Shown: positions 18,659 through 28,744, numbered from the stretch's first letter. The stretch is DNA of 64,000 bases from Solibacillus sp. FSL W7-1464 (GCF_038004425.1 NZ_JBBORC010000001.1:1651001-1715000), one strand, 5' to 3'. The notes: a model not told the origin generated them from the letters alone. A program made the numbers and translations.

Positions 18659-19867
18659 TCAAGTAAGCTCCTCCTTTGTAAACAATGATTTGTTGTTCAA
18701 CAGATGGAAATAGACGATACATGCAATGACAACTCCGATCAAAGCGAAGATGCTTGTTGTCAGCTGAATCGTGTAGATTTCCGCCAAAAAACCGATAATC
18801 AATGTCAGGATAATCTGCATCACACTTTCAATCAGCCCAAGAGAACTGCCGAACCGTCCCATAATTTCTGTCGGGATTGTCTGCTGATAAAAGGTCGCGT
18901 AGCCCGCATTGCTGAATGCCATGAACAGCCCGAGCAATATAAAAGCAGCGACCGCAATTATTAAATTAGGTGAAAAGTAAAAGATAAAATAGGAAAGTAA
19001 TGTACATGTAAACCCGACACCGATGTACGAAACGAGTGACAGCTTTTTCACAAGTCGTGCAGCTAAATAGCCACCGACAATGGCACCGATTCCTGTGATT
19101 CCTACAATGATGCCATATACCGAATCCGTCACTTCATGAAAATCTTTCAAAAACGACATTTCCTGGGAATCAAGTGAAAAGCAGATCATCAGTGCTGTTG
19201 AATATAGGACAAAAAATTTCAGCAGCATTTTCCGCTGCGAGATAAATTTCCACACCGTCCTAAAATCATCTCGGATCACAGCAAGTGTGAGTACAGTTGA
19301 CTGGGTGGACGACTTGAGCTCCTGATTCGGAAGCAAATACATCATGAATGCGCTAAACAACAGCATAAACCCATTCACCCACATCGCCGTCGCGGTACTG
19401 CTCATGGCGATAATGGCACCACTTAGAGCAGGACCGATCATAAAGCTCCCTGAACCGAGCATGCTGTTGATGGCATTAAAACGCAAACGGTCATTTGGCA
19501 AAACAAGTTTAGTAATCATAAATGTGCTGCTCGGGTTGGCAAAACAGACGGCGATATTGGCCAAAAAGATCAAACAGTAAATAAGCCAAATTTCCGAAAA
19601 CAGCGGCATCATACAGACGATCCCGGCGCGGAAAATATCACAAACAATCAGGATGATTCTTTTATTCGTTCTGTCGACAATCGAGCCGGCAAAAAAGCTG
19701 CACAAAATGCGGGCAATCGGACCAATAATATAGATGCCCGCAACAGCTGCGGGTGACTCGGTCAAATGCCAGACTAATAGATTGAGCGCGATTAAGTAAA
19801 TCCAACTGCCCAGTTTGGATGCCCCAAATCCGAACCACAAATAAAAATACTCTTTTCTTAAGTCCAA
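18659..19867 (-). CDS. MFS transporter
   Basis: 402 residues, about 12 membrane segments. The MFS loop 2-3 motif is seen as GSIVDRTNKRIILI. Resembles the macrolide-efflux (MefA-like) or enterobactin-exporter branch of MFS. It follows the XRE/TPR regulator stop-to-start by 11 bp on the minus strand, so the regulator and pump form an operon. Substrate unknown. Confidence 0.88.
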   Translation of the reverse strand: MDLRKEYFYLWFGFGASKLGSWIYLIALNLLVWHLTESPAAVAGIYIIGPIARILCSFFAGSIVDRTNKRIILIVCDIFRAGIVCMMPLFSEIWLIYCLIFLANIAVCFANPSSTFMITKLVLPNDRLRFNAINSMLGSGSFMIGPALSGAIIAMSSTATAMWVNGFMLLFSAFMMYLLPNQELKSSTQSTVLTLAVIRDDFRTVWKFISQRKMLLKFFVLYSTALMICFSLDSQEMSFLKDFHEVTDSVYGIIVGITGIGAIVGGYLAARLVKKLSLVSYIGVGFTCTLLSYFIFYFSPNLIIAVAAFILLGLFMAFSNAGYATFYQQTIPTEIMGRFGSSLGLIESVMQIILTLIIGFLAEIYTIQLTTSIFALIGVVIACIVYFHLLNNKSLFTKEELT

Positions 19868-19878
19868 ATCATCACCCC

Positions 19879-21150
19879 TTAACGGCTCATTCGCTGCCGA
19901 ATTTTTTCACTTGCATACAGTGCCTGCTTAAAGCAGTGGCTTGCCTGTTTATAGGCGTGGAGCTGCTCGTAAAACTGTGCCCATAATGGCGCATAGAAAA
20001 GAATCAGTGAATAATACTGCTGTTCGCTGAAATGTGGAAATGCTTTATCCTCCAGCGATTTCAGTTCGCGGATCGTATGTTCACTTTCAACCGCATAGGC
20101 TAGTAGATTGCGCTGATAATTATGATGGGGTATAGTAAACTGCTGTTCTTCATAGCGTTTTAACAGCGTATCGAGCTGGTTGAAATCCTTCTGGGCATAG
20201 CATGTGCGCATCCAGTTAATTGCGGAATGCAGGTCTTCGTCGTAGTTATTTGCCGATTTATAATGTTTGGATGCTTCCGTAAAGTTCTCCTGACATTCGT
20301 AACAATACGCGATATTGTTATGCAGTGAGCTCCATTGCATCGGCGTTTGGATTGACGGTACATTTGCAAGCAGATTGAGCCCTGCTTCAAACTCCTTGAG
20401 AGCTTCCTGGAATCGGTGTGAATCATTGAAAATCACACCTTTCATGGAGTAAAGCTTCAACTGGAACAACGGTTTATACTGGTGGGTGAAAAACGTCTGT
20501 GCCAGTTCAATATGTTCAAGCGCTTTTTGCAACTTGTAGCTACGGTGGTTCGCAAAAGCGATATGATAATGATAGTTAGCCAGTTCAAATGGATGGGCAT
20601 TGGATAGAAATTGCGCCAATTGATCGTTCTCTTCTTTAATGGATAACTGTTCAAATTCCTGAAAAGACAGATGACCGAAAGCGGTAATCGCTACGAATAG
20701 CTGGGTGATCCGGTCTTTTTTCCAGCTAACAAGCGGCTCGATCTCCTGAAGTATTGTTCTCGCCCTATCATCTTCTTTTAGCGAGTAAAGGAAGCGAGCA
20801 TAAACAAGCTTTGCCGTCAGCTGCTGTTCAAATGGCTGTTCATCATTTTGCATAGCGGTTAATTGATCAATTTCATCTGTAGTAAGCTCTATATTCGACA
20901 ATAATTTTTCGTATAATTGCTCCAAAAAAGTTGTTTGGCTTTGTAGTTGTTGTTCGAGCTTATGAAAATCGATGCCCAGGTTTTCAAACAGCTGCTCATA
21001 GATCGAATGCTCTGCGACAACGATTCCGTTTTCAATCCGGCTTAAATAAGAAGGGGTACAGATGCCGAAAGCTACGTCATCTTGTTTTTGCTTCTTTTTT
21101 TGCCGGTAATATTTTAATAGTTTTCCCCAAGCTTGTTCATTGGTTTCCAT
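19879..21150 (-). CDS. XRE-type regulator with TPR-like helical repeats
   Basis: About 423 residues. N-terminal helix-turn-helix of the XRE class (LLKYYRQKKKQKQDDVAFGICTPSYLSRIENG), then an all-helical region of about 350 residues with tetratricopeptide-like pairs. This is the architecture of the Rgg/PlcR/Rap-like group whose repeats bind signalling peptides; a peptide ligand is only inferred. ATG at 21150 has GAGGTG upstream. Cotranscribed with the MFS gene. Confidence 0.82.
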   Translation of the reverse strand: METNEQAWGKLLKYYRQKKKQKQDDVAFGICTPSYLSRIENGIVVAEHSIYEQLFENLGIDFHKLEQQLQSQTTFLEQLYEKLLSNIELTTDEIDQLTAMQNDEQPFEQQLTAKLVYARFLYSLKEDDRARTILQEIEPLVSWKKDRITQLFVAITAFGHLSFQEFEQLSIKEENDQLAQFLSNAHPFELANYHYHIAFANHRSYKLQKALEHIELAQTFFTHQYKPLFQLKLYSMKGVIFNDSHRFQEALKEFEAGLNLLANVPSIQTPMQWSSLHNNIAYCYECQENFTEASKHYKSANNYDEDLHSAINWMRTCYAQKDFNQLDTLLKRYEEQQFTIPHHNYQRNLLAYAVESEHTIRELKSLEDKAFPHFSEQQYYSLILFYAPLWAQFYEQLHAYKQASHCFKQALYASEKIRQRMSR

Positions 21151-21365
21151 AAAAAACACCTCACAGTTAGTTTACCAAAATACTAAGCAGGAATATTGCG
21201 AATTTTCTTTAGAAAGTGCACAATTAACGGTACGAAATTGGTAAACTTACACAAATAATTCTAGGTTTACATATTTTAATTGCATATTCGGAAATAGCTC
21301 TATATGATAAGAAAATAAAAAAGGGTTTATTGTTTTAAATGGGAGCTTAGATTGGAGAGATAGTA

Positions 21366-21914
21366 ATGTTCTTTTATGAAGTAGATAATGAAATTCAATT
21401 AAAATTGATTACACAAAATGATGCAGAAGAAATCTTTGCTTTCATTGACCGTTCACGCGATTATTTACGTGAATGGCTAGGGTGGGTAGATAATACGAAG
21501 ACTGTTGAAGACACACGCGAATTTTCTGCAATGAATTTAGACAAATTTGCAAAGCGCGAAGGTTTGGATACAGCGATTTTTTATAAAGGGCAATTTGTCG
21601 GGAAAGTATCGATTAATACGATTAACTGGTCTTTGAAAAAATGCGAGATCGGCTATTTTTTAGATGAAGAATATCAGGGAGAAGGCATTATGACACGCGC
21701 TGTGAAAGGCATCATTGATATCGCCTTCAATGAATATAAGCTTGGAAAAGTCGAAATTCATGCTGCTGTTAACAATACGAAAAGTCGTCATATTGCGGAG
21801 CGTCTTGGTTTTATGCATGAAGGGACAATCCGTCAGGCGGAATGGCTGTACAATCACTATGTCGATCATGCAGTCTATGGTCTGTTAAAAGACGAATGGG
21901 TTGGAGAATATTAA
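21366..21914 (+). CDS. GNAT family N-acetyltransferase (RimL/RimJ-like)
   Basis: 182 residues. Acetyl-CoA-binding part is CEIGYFLDEEYQGEGIMTRAVKGII, followed by KVEIHAAVNNTKSRHIAERLGFMHEG, the pattern of ribosomal-protein alanine acetyltransferases. GGAGAG precedes the ATG. Monocistronic with its own terminator. Actual substrate unknown. Confidence 0.88.
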   Translation: MFFYEVDNEIQLKLITQNDAEEIFAFIDRSRDYLREWLGWVDNTKTVEDTREFSAMNLDKFAKREGLDTAIFYKGQFVGKVSINTINWSLKKCEIGYFLDEEYQGEGIMTRAVKGIIDIAFNEYKLGKVEIHAAVNNTKSRHIAERLGFMHEGTIRQAEWLYNHYVDHAVYGLLKDEWVGEY

Positions 21915-21926
21915 TAACTGGTTTCG

Positions 21927-21957
21927 CCTCATCAGAAATACCTGATGAGGATTTTTT
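21927..21957 (+). terminator. Terminator after the GNAT gene
   Basis: Perfect 9-bp stem CCTCATCAG / CTGATGAGG, then ATTTTTTT. Confidence 0.88.
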
Positions 21958-22106
21958 TCGCCATAATTATAATTTAATGAAACTTTTTCCATACTCACCC
22001 AGTATAGTAATTAGAATCTATTACATGTGAAGTCATTACATAAAGCATCAAGGTACGCCAATCAATGCTTGTAATAGAAGAAATAGCAGAAAGCAGGTGT
22101 GGACAA

Positions 22107-23012
22107 TTGTCACAGCCAATTGTGGAAATTAAAAATTTGAACAAAACGATTAAAGGCAAACATATTATTAAAGACTTGAACCTGGACTTTTATCCGGGTC
22201 AGATCACCGGATTTTTAGGTCCGAACGGGGCGGGTAAAACGACAACGATCCGTATGATGACGGGGTTAATGTACCCTTCAAAAGGAGAAGTAATCATCGA
22301 TGGGAAACAGCTCTCGACAAATTATGAAGAAGCGATCAGTAACATCGGTGTAATCGTAGAAAACCCGGAAATGTATAAATATATGTCAGGGTATAAAAAC
22401 TTGCAGCATTTTGCCCGAATGCATAAAGGTGTAACGAAACAGCGTATTGATGAAGTGGTAGCGCAAGTCGGACTGCAAAATCGTATTCACGAAAAAGTGA
22501 AGACGTATTCATTAGGGATGCGTCAACGCCTTGGACTGGCACAGGCGATGCTGCACCGTCCAAAGTTTCTGATTTTGGATGAACCGACAAATGGTCTGGA
22601 CCCTGCCGGTATCCGTGAATTCCGTATGTATTTACGTAAGATTGCCGCAGAGGATAATGTCGCGATCGTTGTGTCGAGTCACCTTTTATCCGAAATCGAG
22701 TTAATGGTAGACCGGATCGCCATTATTCAAAATGGGGAGCTGATTGATATTCGCGAACTGCAGCATGTCGCGGCATCGCAATATTACATTGAAGTCGGTC
22801 AACCGGATCAGCTTCAGGCGATGTTTGAAGAGCCGTTAACTAAAGAGAATGGCGGCTATGTCGTCAATCTGACAAAAGAAGAGGTGCCTGCACTTATTCG
22901 GAAACTCGTTGAATCGGGCATTGATCTTTATACGATCCAGCCGATTCAAAAACGTCTTGAAGATCAATTTATCGAGATGACAGGTGGAGGTGCAATCGAT
23001 GCAATTCGTTAA
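22107..23012 (+). CDS. ABC transporter ATP-binding protein (BcrA-like)
   Basis: About 301 residues, the nucleotide-binding subunit of an ABC exporter with a C-terminal extension of about 85 residues, as in BcrA/CcmA-like proteins. Walker A GPNGAGKTT, signature YSLGMRQR, Walker B LILDEPTNGLDP and H-loop SSHLLSE are clear. TTG at 22107 is preferred because AGGTGTGG precedes it; an in-frame ATG at 22065 is possible. Overlaps the permease gene by 14 nt. Confidence 0.88.
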   Translation: MSQPIVEIKNLNKTIKGKHIIKDLNLDFYPGQITGFLGPNGAGKTTTIRMMTGLMYPSKGEVIIDGKQLSTNYEEAISNIGVIVENPEMYKYMSGYKNLQHFARMHKGVTKQRIDEVVAQVGLQNRIHEKVKTYSLGMRQRLGLAQAMLHRPKFLILDEPTNGLDPAGIREFRMYLRKIAAEDNVAIVVSSHLLSEIELMVDRIAIIQNGELIDIRELQHVAASQYYIEVGQPDQLQAMFEEPLTKENGGYVVNLTKEEVPALIRKLVESGIDLYTIQPIQKRLEDQFIEMTGGGAIDAIR

Positions 23013-23937
23013 AAATGAATGGATCAAAATGTGGTCGCAAAAAAATGCATGGATCATGTGCGGACTTTTAATTGTATTAATCGTATTCGTTGCAGGAATG
23101 AACAAATATTATGATGTGGATTCGAGTACAAAGGAAGCGCGTTTAGCAGCAAATGAAGAATTATTGGCGCATCCGCAAGAAATGCTTGCTTCAGGAGAAC
23201 TAATGCCGGAAGATGAGCAGTATTTCAATGATGAAATTGCGATGATCGAATACCGGATCGCCAATGACTTGCCACCATCAAATGCCATGACATTTACGGA
23301 ACATATGGACTTATCGTTAACATTGACAATCATGGTAACAAGCATCTTCACTGTCGTTATTGCGGCAGGTATCGTCTCATCCGAGTTTGGTACAGGAACG
23401 ATTAAAATGCTGCTGACTCGCCCTGTAGCACGATGGAAAATCTTACTTTCAAAACTTGTTGCGTCTATTCTATATGGGGTTGTACTTTTTGCCGCTGGAA
23501 TCGTTGTCGCATTAATTGTCGGTATGGCCTTATTTGGTATGGATAGTGCCATTGCGTTATCGATCGTAGATGGGCAAGTCGTGCAGGAAACGGTGGAGAA
23601 TACCTTTATCAAAACGACGCTTTATTCGCTCGGTTCTACAATTATGACGATTATATTTGCGTTCATGATCGGTACGATTTTTGGTTCAAGTACGTTAGCG
23701 GTAAGTTTATCGCTGTTCATCCTGTTGATGGGTTCAACGGCAACAATGTTTATCGCCCAATATGATTTTGCGAAATACGTATGGTTTGCCAATGATTTAT
23801 CGTTTTATGCACCGGGAAGTATGCCGATGATTGAAGGCTTGACGTTTACGTTCTCGTTAATTGTCAATATCGTGTATGCGATTGTCTTCCTGGCGATTAC
23901 GTTCGGTTACTTTATGAAGCGTGATGTAACGGCTTAA
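22999..23937 (+). CDS. ABC transporter permease
   Basis: 312 residues: one N-terminal membrane segment, an external loop of about 65 residues, then about five more segments. The motif SEFGTGTIKMLLTRPVARWKI is typical of the ABC-2 subfamily permeases paired with BcrA-like ATPases. ATG at 22999 has GGAGGTG upstream, inside the ATPase gene end. Confidence 0.88.
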   Translation: MQFVKNEWIKMWSQKNAWIMCGLLIVLIVFVAGMNKYYDVDSSTKEARLAANEELLAHPQEMLASGELMPEDEQYFNDEIAMIEYRIANDLPPSNAMTFTEHMDLSLTLTIMVTSIFTVVIAAGIVSSEFGTGTIKMLLTRPVARWKILLSKLVASILYGVVLFAAGIVVALIVGMALFGMDSAIALSIVDGQVVQETVENTFIKTTLYSLGSTIMTIIFAFMIGTIFGSSTLAVSLSLFILLMGSTATMFIAQYDFAKYVWFANDLSFYAPGSMPMIEGLTFTFSLIVNIVYAIVFLAITFGYFMKRDVTA

Positions 23938-23951
23938 TTGTGATTTGATGA

Positions 23952-23999
23952 AATTCCTCGTTCGTTTATCGTTATTGATAAATGGATGGGGATTTTTTT
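23952..23999 (+). terminator. Terminator after the ABC exporter pair
   Basis: Long imperfect stem (AAATTCCTCGTTCGTTTATC with GATAAATGGATGGGGATTT) ending in seven T. Confidence 0.78.
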
Positions 24000-24242
24000 G
24001 TTTGTGCTGTTTTGCGTGAGTATGTTGGAAGTAAATATCGGGAATTAATGTCTCTATTTAATAGAAGCGGTCCGTTTTGGCGAACATAACGGTAGAAGGT
24101 CCGGTTATTTTGCACGTATAAAATTAAATTGTTGAATTACAGGAATTTCCCCTTATTTATTGGATTCCGCGTTTCCCCCGTAACATGAATAATGTAGTAA
24201 AATAGTATTCATAATAATCTGCTCAGTAAAGGAGGTGGGAAA
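24000..24242. other. Intergenic stretch upstream of dinB
   Basis: No gene or RNA element recognised. A CGAAC half-site at 24081 lacks a matching GTTCG, so there is no convincing LexA box. Confidence 0.4.
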
Positions 24243-25475
24243 ATGGCGGCGAGAATTATTTTTCATTTAGATATGAACAGTTTTTATGCATCTGTCGAAC
24301 AGGCCCATGATCCGAGTCTGAAAGGGAAACCGATTGCTGTTGCGGGAAATGCAAAGGAACGGCGCGGCATTATCGTAACAAGTTCTTATGAGGCGCGTGC
24401 CAAAGGGATTTATACGACGATGACTGTAGGGGAAGCAAAGCGTAAATGTCCCGAACTGCTGTTGCTGCCACCTGATTTCCCAAAATACCGGGCAGCTAGT
24501 GCGGCAATCTTCTCCATATTACGAAGCTATACGGATCTCGTGGAACCTGTATCAATTGATGAAGGCTATTTGGATGTAACAGAACGCTCCAAATCACAGC
24601 ATCCGCTCCAATTGGCCGAGGAAATTCAGCAGAGAATTTTACATGAGCTCGATTTACCTTGCTCGATTGGTATTGCCCCTAACAAGTTCCTCGCCAAAAC
24701 CGCTTCAAACATGAAAAAGCCGCTCGGAATTACGATTCTTAGAATTCGCGAGCTGCCGGAGCTTTTATGGCCGCAGGAAGTCGTGACAATGCACGGGGTA
24801 GGGGAGAAAACAGCGAAGAAGCTAAATACGATCAATATATTTACAATCGGTGATTTGGCGCAAGCGGATGAACGGCTGTTAATACGGAATTTAGGGAAAA
24901 ACGGGGCTCGACTCATCAAGCGTGCAAACGGCATTGACTCGCGGCAGGTTGACCCGAACGCAATATTTGATACGAAAAGCGTCGGGAATTCCACGACCCT
25001 ACCTAGGGATGAGACCGAATATTATATATTGAAGGAAACGTTCGAAAAGCTGAGTAAAAGTGTATCCGAACGTCTGAAAGTAAAGTATTTGGCGGGGACA
25101 ACGGTGACGATTCAAATACGCAATTTCGACTGGCAAAATGCTTCGCGCAGTAAAACATTGCGAAATGCCGTCAATCAGGCGGATGAAATATTTGAAATCG
25201 CGTGGAAGCTGTTTACCGAAAACTGGGATGAAACGCCTGTCCGACTGATCGGCATTACCGTTTCCAATGTTGTCGATCAATCCGAACTGACCCAGCAGCT
25301 CAGTCTGTTTAATTTTGAACAGCATATAAAAGATGAACCGATTTTGGAACTGGTCGATACGATTGAAAAGAAGTTCGGAAAAGGAGCCATTAAACGCGGT
25401 GTCCGGGTGAAATCAAAAAGCTATGCCTCAAAAACAAGCTTCAGCAAGGATTTTCTGGAAGATCATACAAAATGA
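24243..25475 (+). CDS. dinB: DNA polymerase IV (Y-family)
   Basis: Translesion polymerase, 410 residues. Active-site carboxylates lie in FHLDMNSFYASVEQ (N-terminus) and SIDEGYLDVT (about residue 103). SSYEARAKGI and the SIGIAPNKFLAKTAS palm motif are also present, followed by helix-hairpin-helix and little-finger regions. The C-terminus (TQQLSLFNF) contains a QLSLF clamp-binding peptide for the beta sliding clamp. AGGAGGTG precedes the ATG. Monocistronic. Confidence 0.93.
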   Translation: MAARIIFHLDMNSFYASVEQAHDPSLKGKPIAVAGNAKERRGIIVTSSYEARAKGIYTTMTVGEAKRKCPELLLLPPDFPKYRAASAAIFSILRSYTDLVEPVSIDEGYLDVTERSKSQHPLQLAEEIQQRILHELDLPCSIGIAPNKFLAKTASNMKKPLGITILRIRELPELLWPQEVVTMHGVGEKTAKKLNTINIFTIGDLAQADERLLIRNLGKNGARLIKRANGIDSRQVDPNAIFDTKSVGNSTTLPRDETEYYILKETFEKLSKSVSERLKVKYLAGTTVTIQIRNFDWQNASRSKTLRNAVNQADEIFEIAWKLFTENWDETPVRLIGITVSNVVDQSELTQQLSLFNFEQHIKDEPILELVDTIEKKFGKGAIKRGVRVKSKSYASKTSFSKDFLEDHTK

Positions 25476-25632
25476 ATGCAAGCTGCGTTAAAGTGGAAAC
25501 TTCAACACAGCTTGCAATGTTTAAATTCTCCGAAACTCGTACATAGTGTTATGAGAATAATTTTCATTTAGTTAGGTAACTGCGAAAGACCCATGCTATA
25601 ATAGGGTTGATATTATGCTTCAGGAGGACAAT

Positions 25633-27117
25633 ATGCGTATACATCCGATCCGGTTTTTACGAATAATGGGCTTACTCGATGGGATTTCGCTCATTACATT
25701 ATTACTTATTTCCATGCCGCTTAAGTATTTCGCGGATTTACCGCAATTTGTGGCGGTAAACGGCAGCGTACACGGCGGTATTTTTATGGTTTATTTTCTC
25801 GCAATCGTCATCGTGCAACTGCGCATTCAATGGCATATCGGCTGGTCATTGTTAAGCGTGCTGGTCGCATTTATTCCATTTGGCAATTTTCTGCTTGATC
25901 ATCAACTGAAAAAAATGCAACCATCCTTACATACAAAGCCATTCCCGAAACAATGGCTCGTTTATGCCATCATTTTCTTCTCGTTTTTCGATCTGTTCGT
26001 CCAGCTGCCGATCATGAGTACATATGCATTGTCGGTCGGCGCAACAACATTCATCGCGGGGATTGTCGTTGGCCTGTATTCATTTATGAATACATTCGGC
26101 AATATCTTTTCCGGAATTTTCACCGATAAAATCGGAGCATTCCGCATTTTGGTATTCGGATTATTAACGTCTGCAATTTCGCTATTATGCTACCAGCTTG
26201 TCGATAACGCGACGGCCCTTTTAATCGTCCGCTGTATTCACGGATTCAGTAGCGGGTTTATTACTCCGGCGGCCTTTACATTGCTCGCAAATATGCGTGC
26301 ATCGAACGAACAGGGGAGCGGAAGCGCGGTTACAGGTTCGTTTGTCGGCATTGCGGCGATTGTCGGTCCGGCTTCAAGCGGTATTCTCGCTAGTAAAATT
26401 TCTGTGCCGAATGTGCTGGGAATTGTTGCACTGTACGGCCTTGTCTTATTGGTCGGACTTGTCCTGTTTTTACGCAAATCACCGCTGCCAAAACGGGAAA
26501 AGCAGCAGGCAACCGAAAAGTTGGACTGGAACAGCGGTATTTTAAAAGCATATGGAGGCGCATTTTTCCTTATGTTCTCACAAGGTGTTCTCGCGTATTT
26601 ATTGCCGATTTACGTACAGGAATTAGGGTATGGCTCGCGAGTATCCGGTACATTACTAAGTGTATTCGGAATCGTTGCAGTCCTGATCTTTATATTGCCG
26701 ACGAATAAAATTTTCGATTATTTAAATCCGCAAGTGACTTTGTTTGCCGGAGTACTATTACTTGGATTTGCTCAAATCAGCATCGGCCTGACAACAGAAA
26801 TGTCATGGCTTTATGCAATACTGGCACTTTACGGCATCGGGTTTGCGTTTTTATTCCCTTCTATTAATGCAATATTAATTGAAGCAACGACTGAACAGAC
26901 GCGCGGGAAAGCGTACGGCTATTTTTATGCGTTTTTCTCCATTGGCGTAGTCGCAGGGTCTTCACTATTAGGGGCACTTGATCTGGTAGGAACATCCGGT
27001 TTTGTATTTACAGGAACATTATTGTTCAGTTTCTGTATCGTAGTTCTTTATTCATTTTTGAGATCGGGTGCGGCATTCGTGAAGGTTCACCATAAAGAAA
27101 AAATGAATCATTCATAA
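25633..27117 (+). CDS. DUF3817-MFS fusion transporter
   Basis: About 494 residues. The first 95 residues look like a complete DUF3817 protein (RFLRIMGLLDGISLITLLL, then NGSVHGGIFMVYFLAIV and WSLLSVLVAFIPFGNFLLD), a family normally encoded as a free-standing small membrane protein. From about residue 115 on comes a 12-segment MFS domain with a motif-A-like GIFTDKIGAFRIL. ATG at 25633 has AGGAGG upstream. The fusion adds about three membrane segments in front of the carrier. Substrate unknown. Confidence 0.82.
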   Translation: MRIHPIRFLRIMGLLDGISLITLLLISMPLKYFADLPQFVAVNGSVHGGIFMVYFLAIVIVQLRIQWHIGWSLLSVLVAFIPFGNFLLDHQLKKMQPSLHTKPFPKQWLVYAIIFFSFFDLFVQLPIMSTYALSVGATTFIAGIVVGLYSFMNTFGNIFSGIFTDKIGAFRILVFGLLTSAISLLCYQLVDNATALLIVRCIHGFSSGFITPAAFTLLANMRASNEQGSGSAVTGSFVGIAAIVGPASSGILASKISVPNVLGIVALYGLVLLVGLVLFLRKSPLPKREKQQATEKLDWNSGILKAYGGAFFLMFSQGVLAYLLPIYVQELGYGSRVSGTLLSVFGIVAVLIFILPTNKIFDYLNPQVTLFAGVLLLGFAQISIGLTTEMSWLYAILALYGIGFAFLFPSINAILIEATTEQTRGKAYGYFYAFFSIGVVAGSSLLGALDLVGTSGFVFTGTLLFSFCIVVLYSFLRSGAAFVKVHHKEKMNHS

Positions 27118-27227
27118 TTACACGGTTTGAAAGAAATTTCTTTCTAATGCGCTTTAAACAATAGTCATGTATACTGGACTAGGTGATTTTTTAATGGGCG
27201 AATTTGGAATCGAAAGGAATTATAATC

Positions 27228-27677
27228 ATGGTACAATTACATTTAGAAGTTTTAGAACGATGCAGTAAAGAAACAGAAGATACAATTACAGCGGAAAGTA
27301 ACGCATTTGCATCAACACCGATCCATTATTTAAAGGACAATCAAGGGGAATTTATTTATGTGGAATGTGCACAATTCAACGATATCCGCATCGATGCGGT
27401 AGCGCTTGAATTTGATGATGCATTTAATCTGTATACGGCATTATTCGGTTTGAAACTGCAAAAGAAACATGGTGAAGTCATTCGTCAATATTTTAAAGAC
27501 AATGTGAAATCTGCATTAGGAAGCAGCAGTGCAGCGTTCTCCGGTCAAGAAGGGCTGTGGGAACTGAACATTGCGGTTGACTGCATAGAAGGTTTCCATG
27601 AGAAGATGACGATTACAGAAGTTTGTGAAATGCTTTATCAATTTGTTGCGCAATTATTATCGACAGTCGAGAAATAA
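27228..27677 (+). CDS. Hypothetical soluble protein
   Basis: About 149 residues, acidic, no signal or membrane segment, no family recognised. ATG at 27228 has AAAGGA upstream; the ATG 24 bp earlier does not. It abuts the methyltransferase gene directly (TAA then ATG with no gap), so the two are likely coexpressed. Confidence 0.65.
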   Translation: MVQLHLEVLERCSKETEDTITAESNAFASTPIHYLKDNQGEFIYVECAQFNDIRIDAVALEFDDAFNLYTALFGLKLQKKHGEVIRQYFKDNVKSALGSSSAAFSGQEGLWELNIAVDCIEGFHEKMTITEVCEMLYQFVAQLLSTVEK

Positions 27678-28616
27678 ATGACGCAAAAATACTTATATAG
27701 TTTTACTTGGCAAAGAGATGAATATGAACTTTCACGTTTGGAAATGCGCACATTTTTTAACTTTCACGTGGAAGGAAATGTTCTAATTAGCCAGGAGAAA
27801 ATAGAACCGAGCCGTAGTCCATATATGCGTTCAAGGTTAGCGGTATTCCATGAAGCGGATTCAATAGAGCAGCTGATTGGAATGGCAGCGCAGCTGGAGC
27901 TTAAACAAAAAACGTTCAAAATTCACTGTTTAAACAATAGTGCTGATGCGATTAAGCCAAAACTGAACCGAGCGATTCGAAACGACTATATGATGCGCCT
28001 CAGCTCGGCAATCAATGCCGAACCGGAACTCGTAAAGCCGGACGTAGTATTGGGTCTTGTGATTCACGATGAGCGCTATTATTTAGGCGAGCTTACGTAC
28101 GGTGAAGCGGTGTGGCTGAAGCATATGCAAAAGCCTGAAATGTACTCCACGGCACTGAGTACACGGGATGCCCGTGCGATTGTCAATATCGCGGTACCGT
28201 TTCCGGACGGATTAAAGGTGATCGATCCTTGCTGCGGTATCGGTACAGTGCTTGTGGAAGCGATGAGTATGGGCATTGCGATTGAAGGGCGCGATATCAA
28301 TAAACGTGTTGTGTGGGGCTCCCAGATCAATCTTCGCCACTTCGGCTATGAACCGAATGTGGAAATCGGCCCAATTGAAGAGGCTGCTGAAGGTTATGAT
28401 GTGGCCATTATTGATATGCCGTACAATTTATTTACGCATATTACAGGTGAGCTGCAGCAAAGCATCATTACAAATGCCCGACGTATTGCGAAGCGGGTGG
28501 TCATTGTGACAATCGAATCGATGGACGATAAAATCCATGAAGCCGGTTTAACAATAATCGACCGGGCCATATTGAAAAAAGGGAAATTCGAACGCCAAGT
28601 TTTAATATGTGAATAA
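27678..28616 (+). CDS. Trm11-like SAM-dependent RNA methyltransferase
   Basis: 312 residues: an N-terminal region of about 140 residues and a C-terminal class I methyltransferase fold. SAM-binding motif is IDPCCGIGTVLVEA and the catalytic-type motif is DMPYNL, in place of the usual D/N-PPY. This is the domain type of archaeal/eukaryal tRNA guanosine-10 methyltransferases; bacterial members are mostly uncharacterised. Starts immediately after the preceding stop. Confidence 0.8.
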   Translation: MTQKYLYSFTWQRDEYELSRLEMRTFFNFHVEGNVLISQEKIEPSRSPYMRSRLAVFHEADSIEQLIGMAAQLELKQKTFKIHCLNNSADAIKPKLNRAIRNDYMMRLSSAINAEPELVKPDVVLGLVIHDERYYLGELTYGEAVWLKHMQKPEMYSTALSTRDARAIVNIAVPFPDGLKVIDPCCGIGTVLVEAMSMGIAIEGRDINKRVVWGSQINLRHFGYEPNVEIGPIEEAAEGYDVAIIDMPYNLFTHITGELQQSIITNARRIAKRVVIVTIESMDDKIHEAGLTIIDRAILKKGKFERQVLICE

Positions 28617-28620
28617 AAGA

Positions 28621-28662
28621 AACGTTTCAATCCGATGCATAACTGGATTGGAACGTTTTTTG
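28621..28662 (+). terminator. Terminator after the methyltransferase gene
   Basis: Perfect 13-bp stem AACGTTTCAATCC / GGATTGGAACGTT, then a T-run. The mhqR promoter begins directly behind it. Confidence 0.88.
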
Positions 28663-28663
28663 T

Positions 28664-28710
28664 TTGACACGTCATTTTATACATGGTATATTTATCTCGA
28701 ATTAAAGATA
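28664..28710 (+). promoter_or_regulatory. mhqR promoter with MhqR-type operator
   Basis: TTGACA at 28664, a 17-bp spacer, TATATT at 28687, then the near-palindrome TATCTCGAATTAAAGATA at 28693-28710. This matches the known MhqR box of B. subtilis (TATCTCGAATTCGAGATA-like). It lies right after the -10, where a bound repressor would block initiation. Confidence 0.82.
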
Positions 28711-28744
28711 AATGAATTCGTGATAACAGGAAGGAGGGTACTTT

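Noticed and set aside
24078-24094. LexA box before dinB
   Set aside because: Only the CGAAC half is present; the expected GTTCG at N4 spacing is missing.
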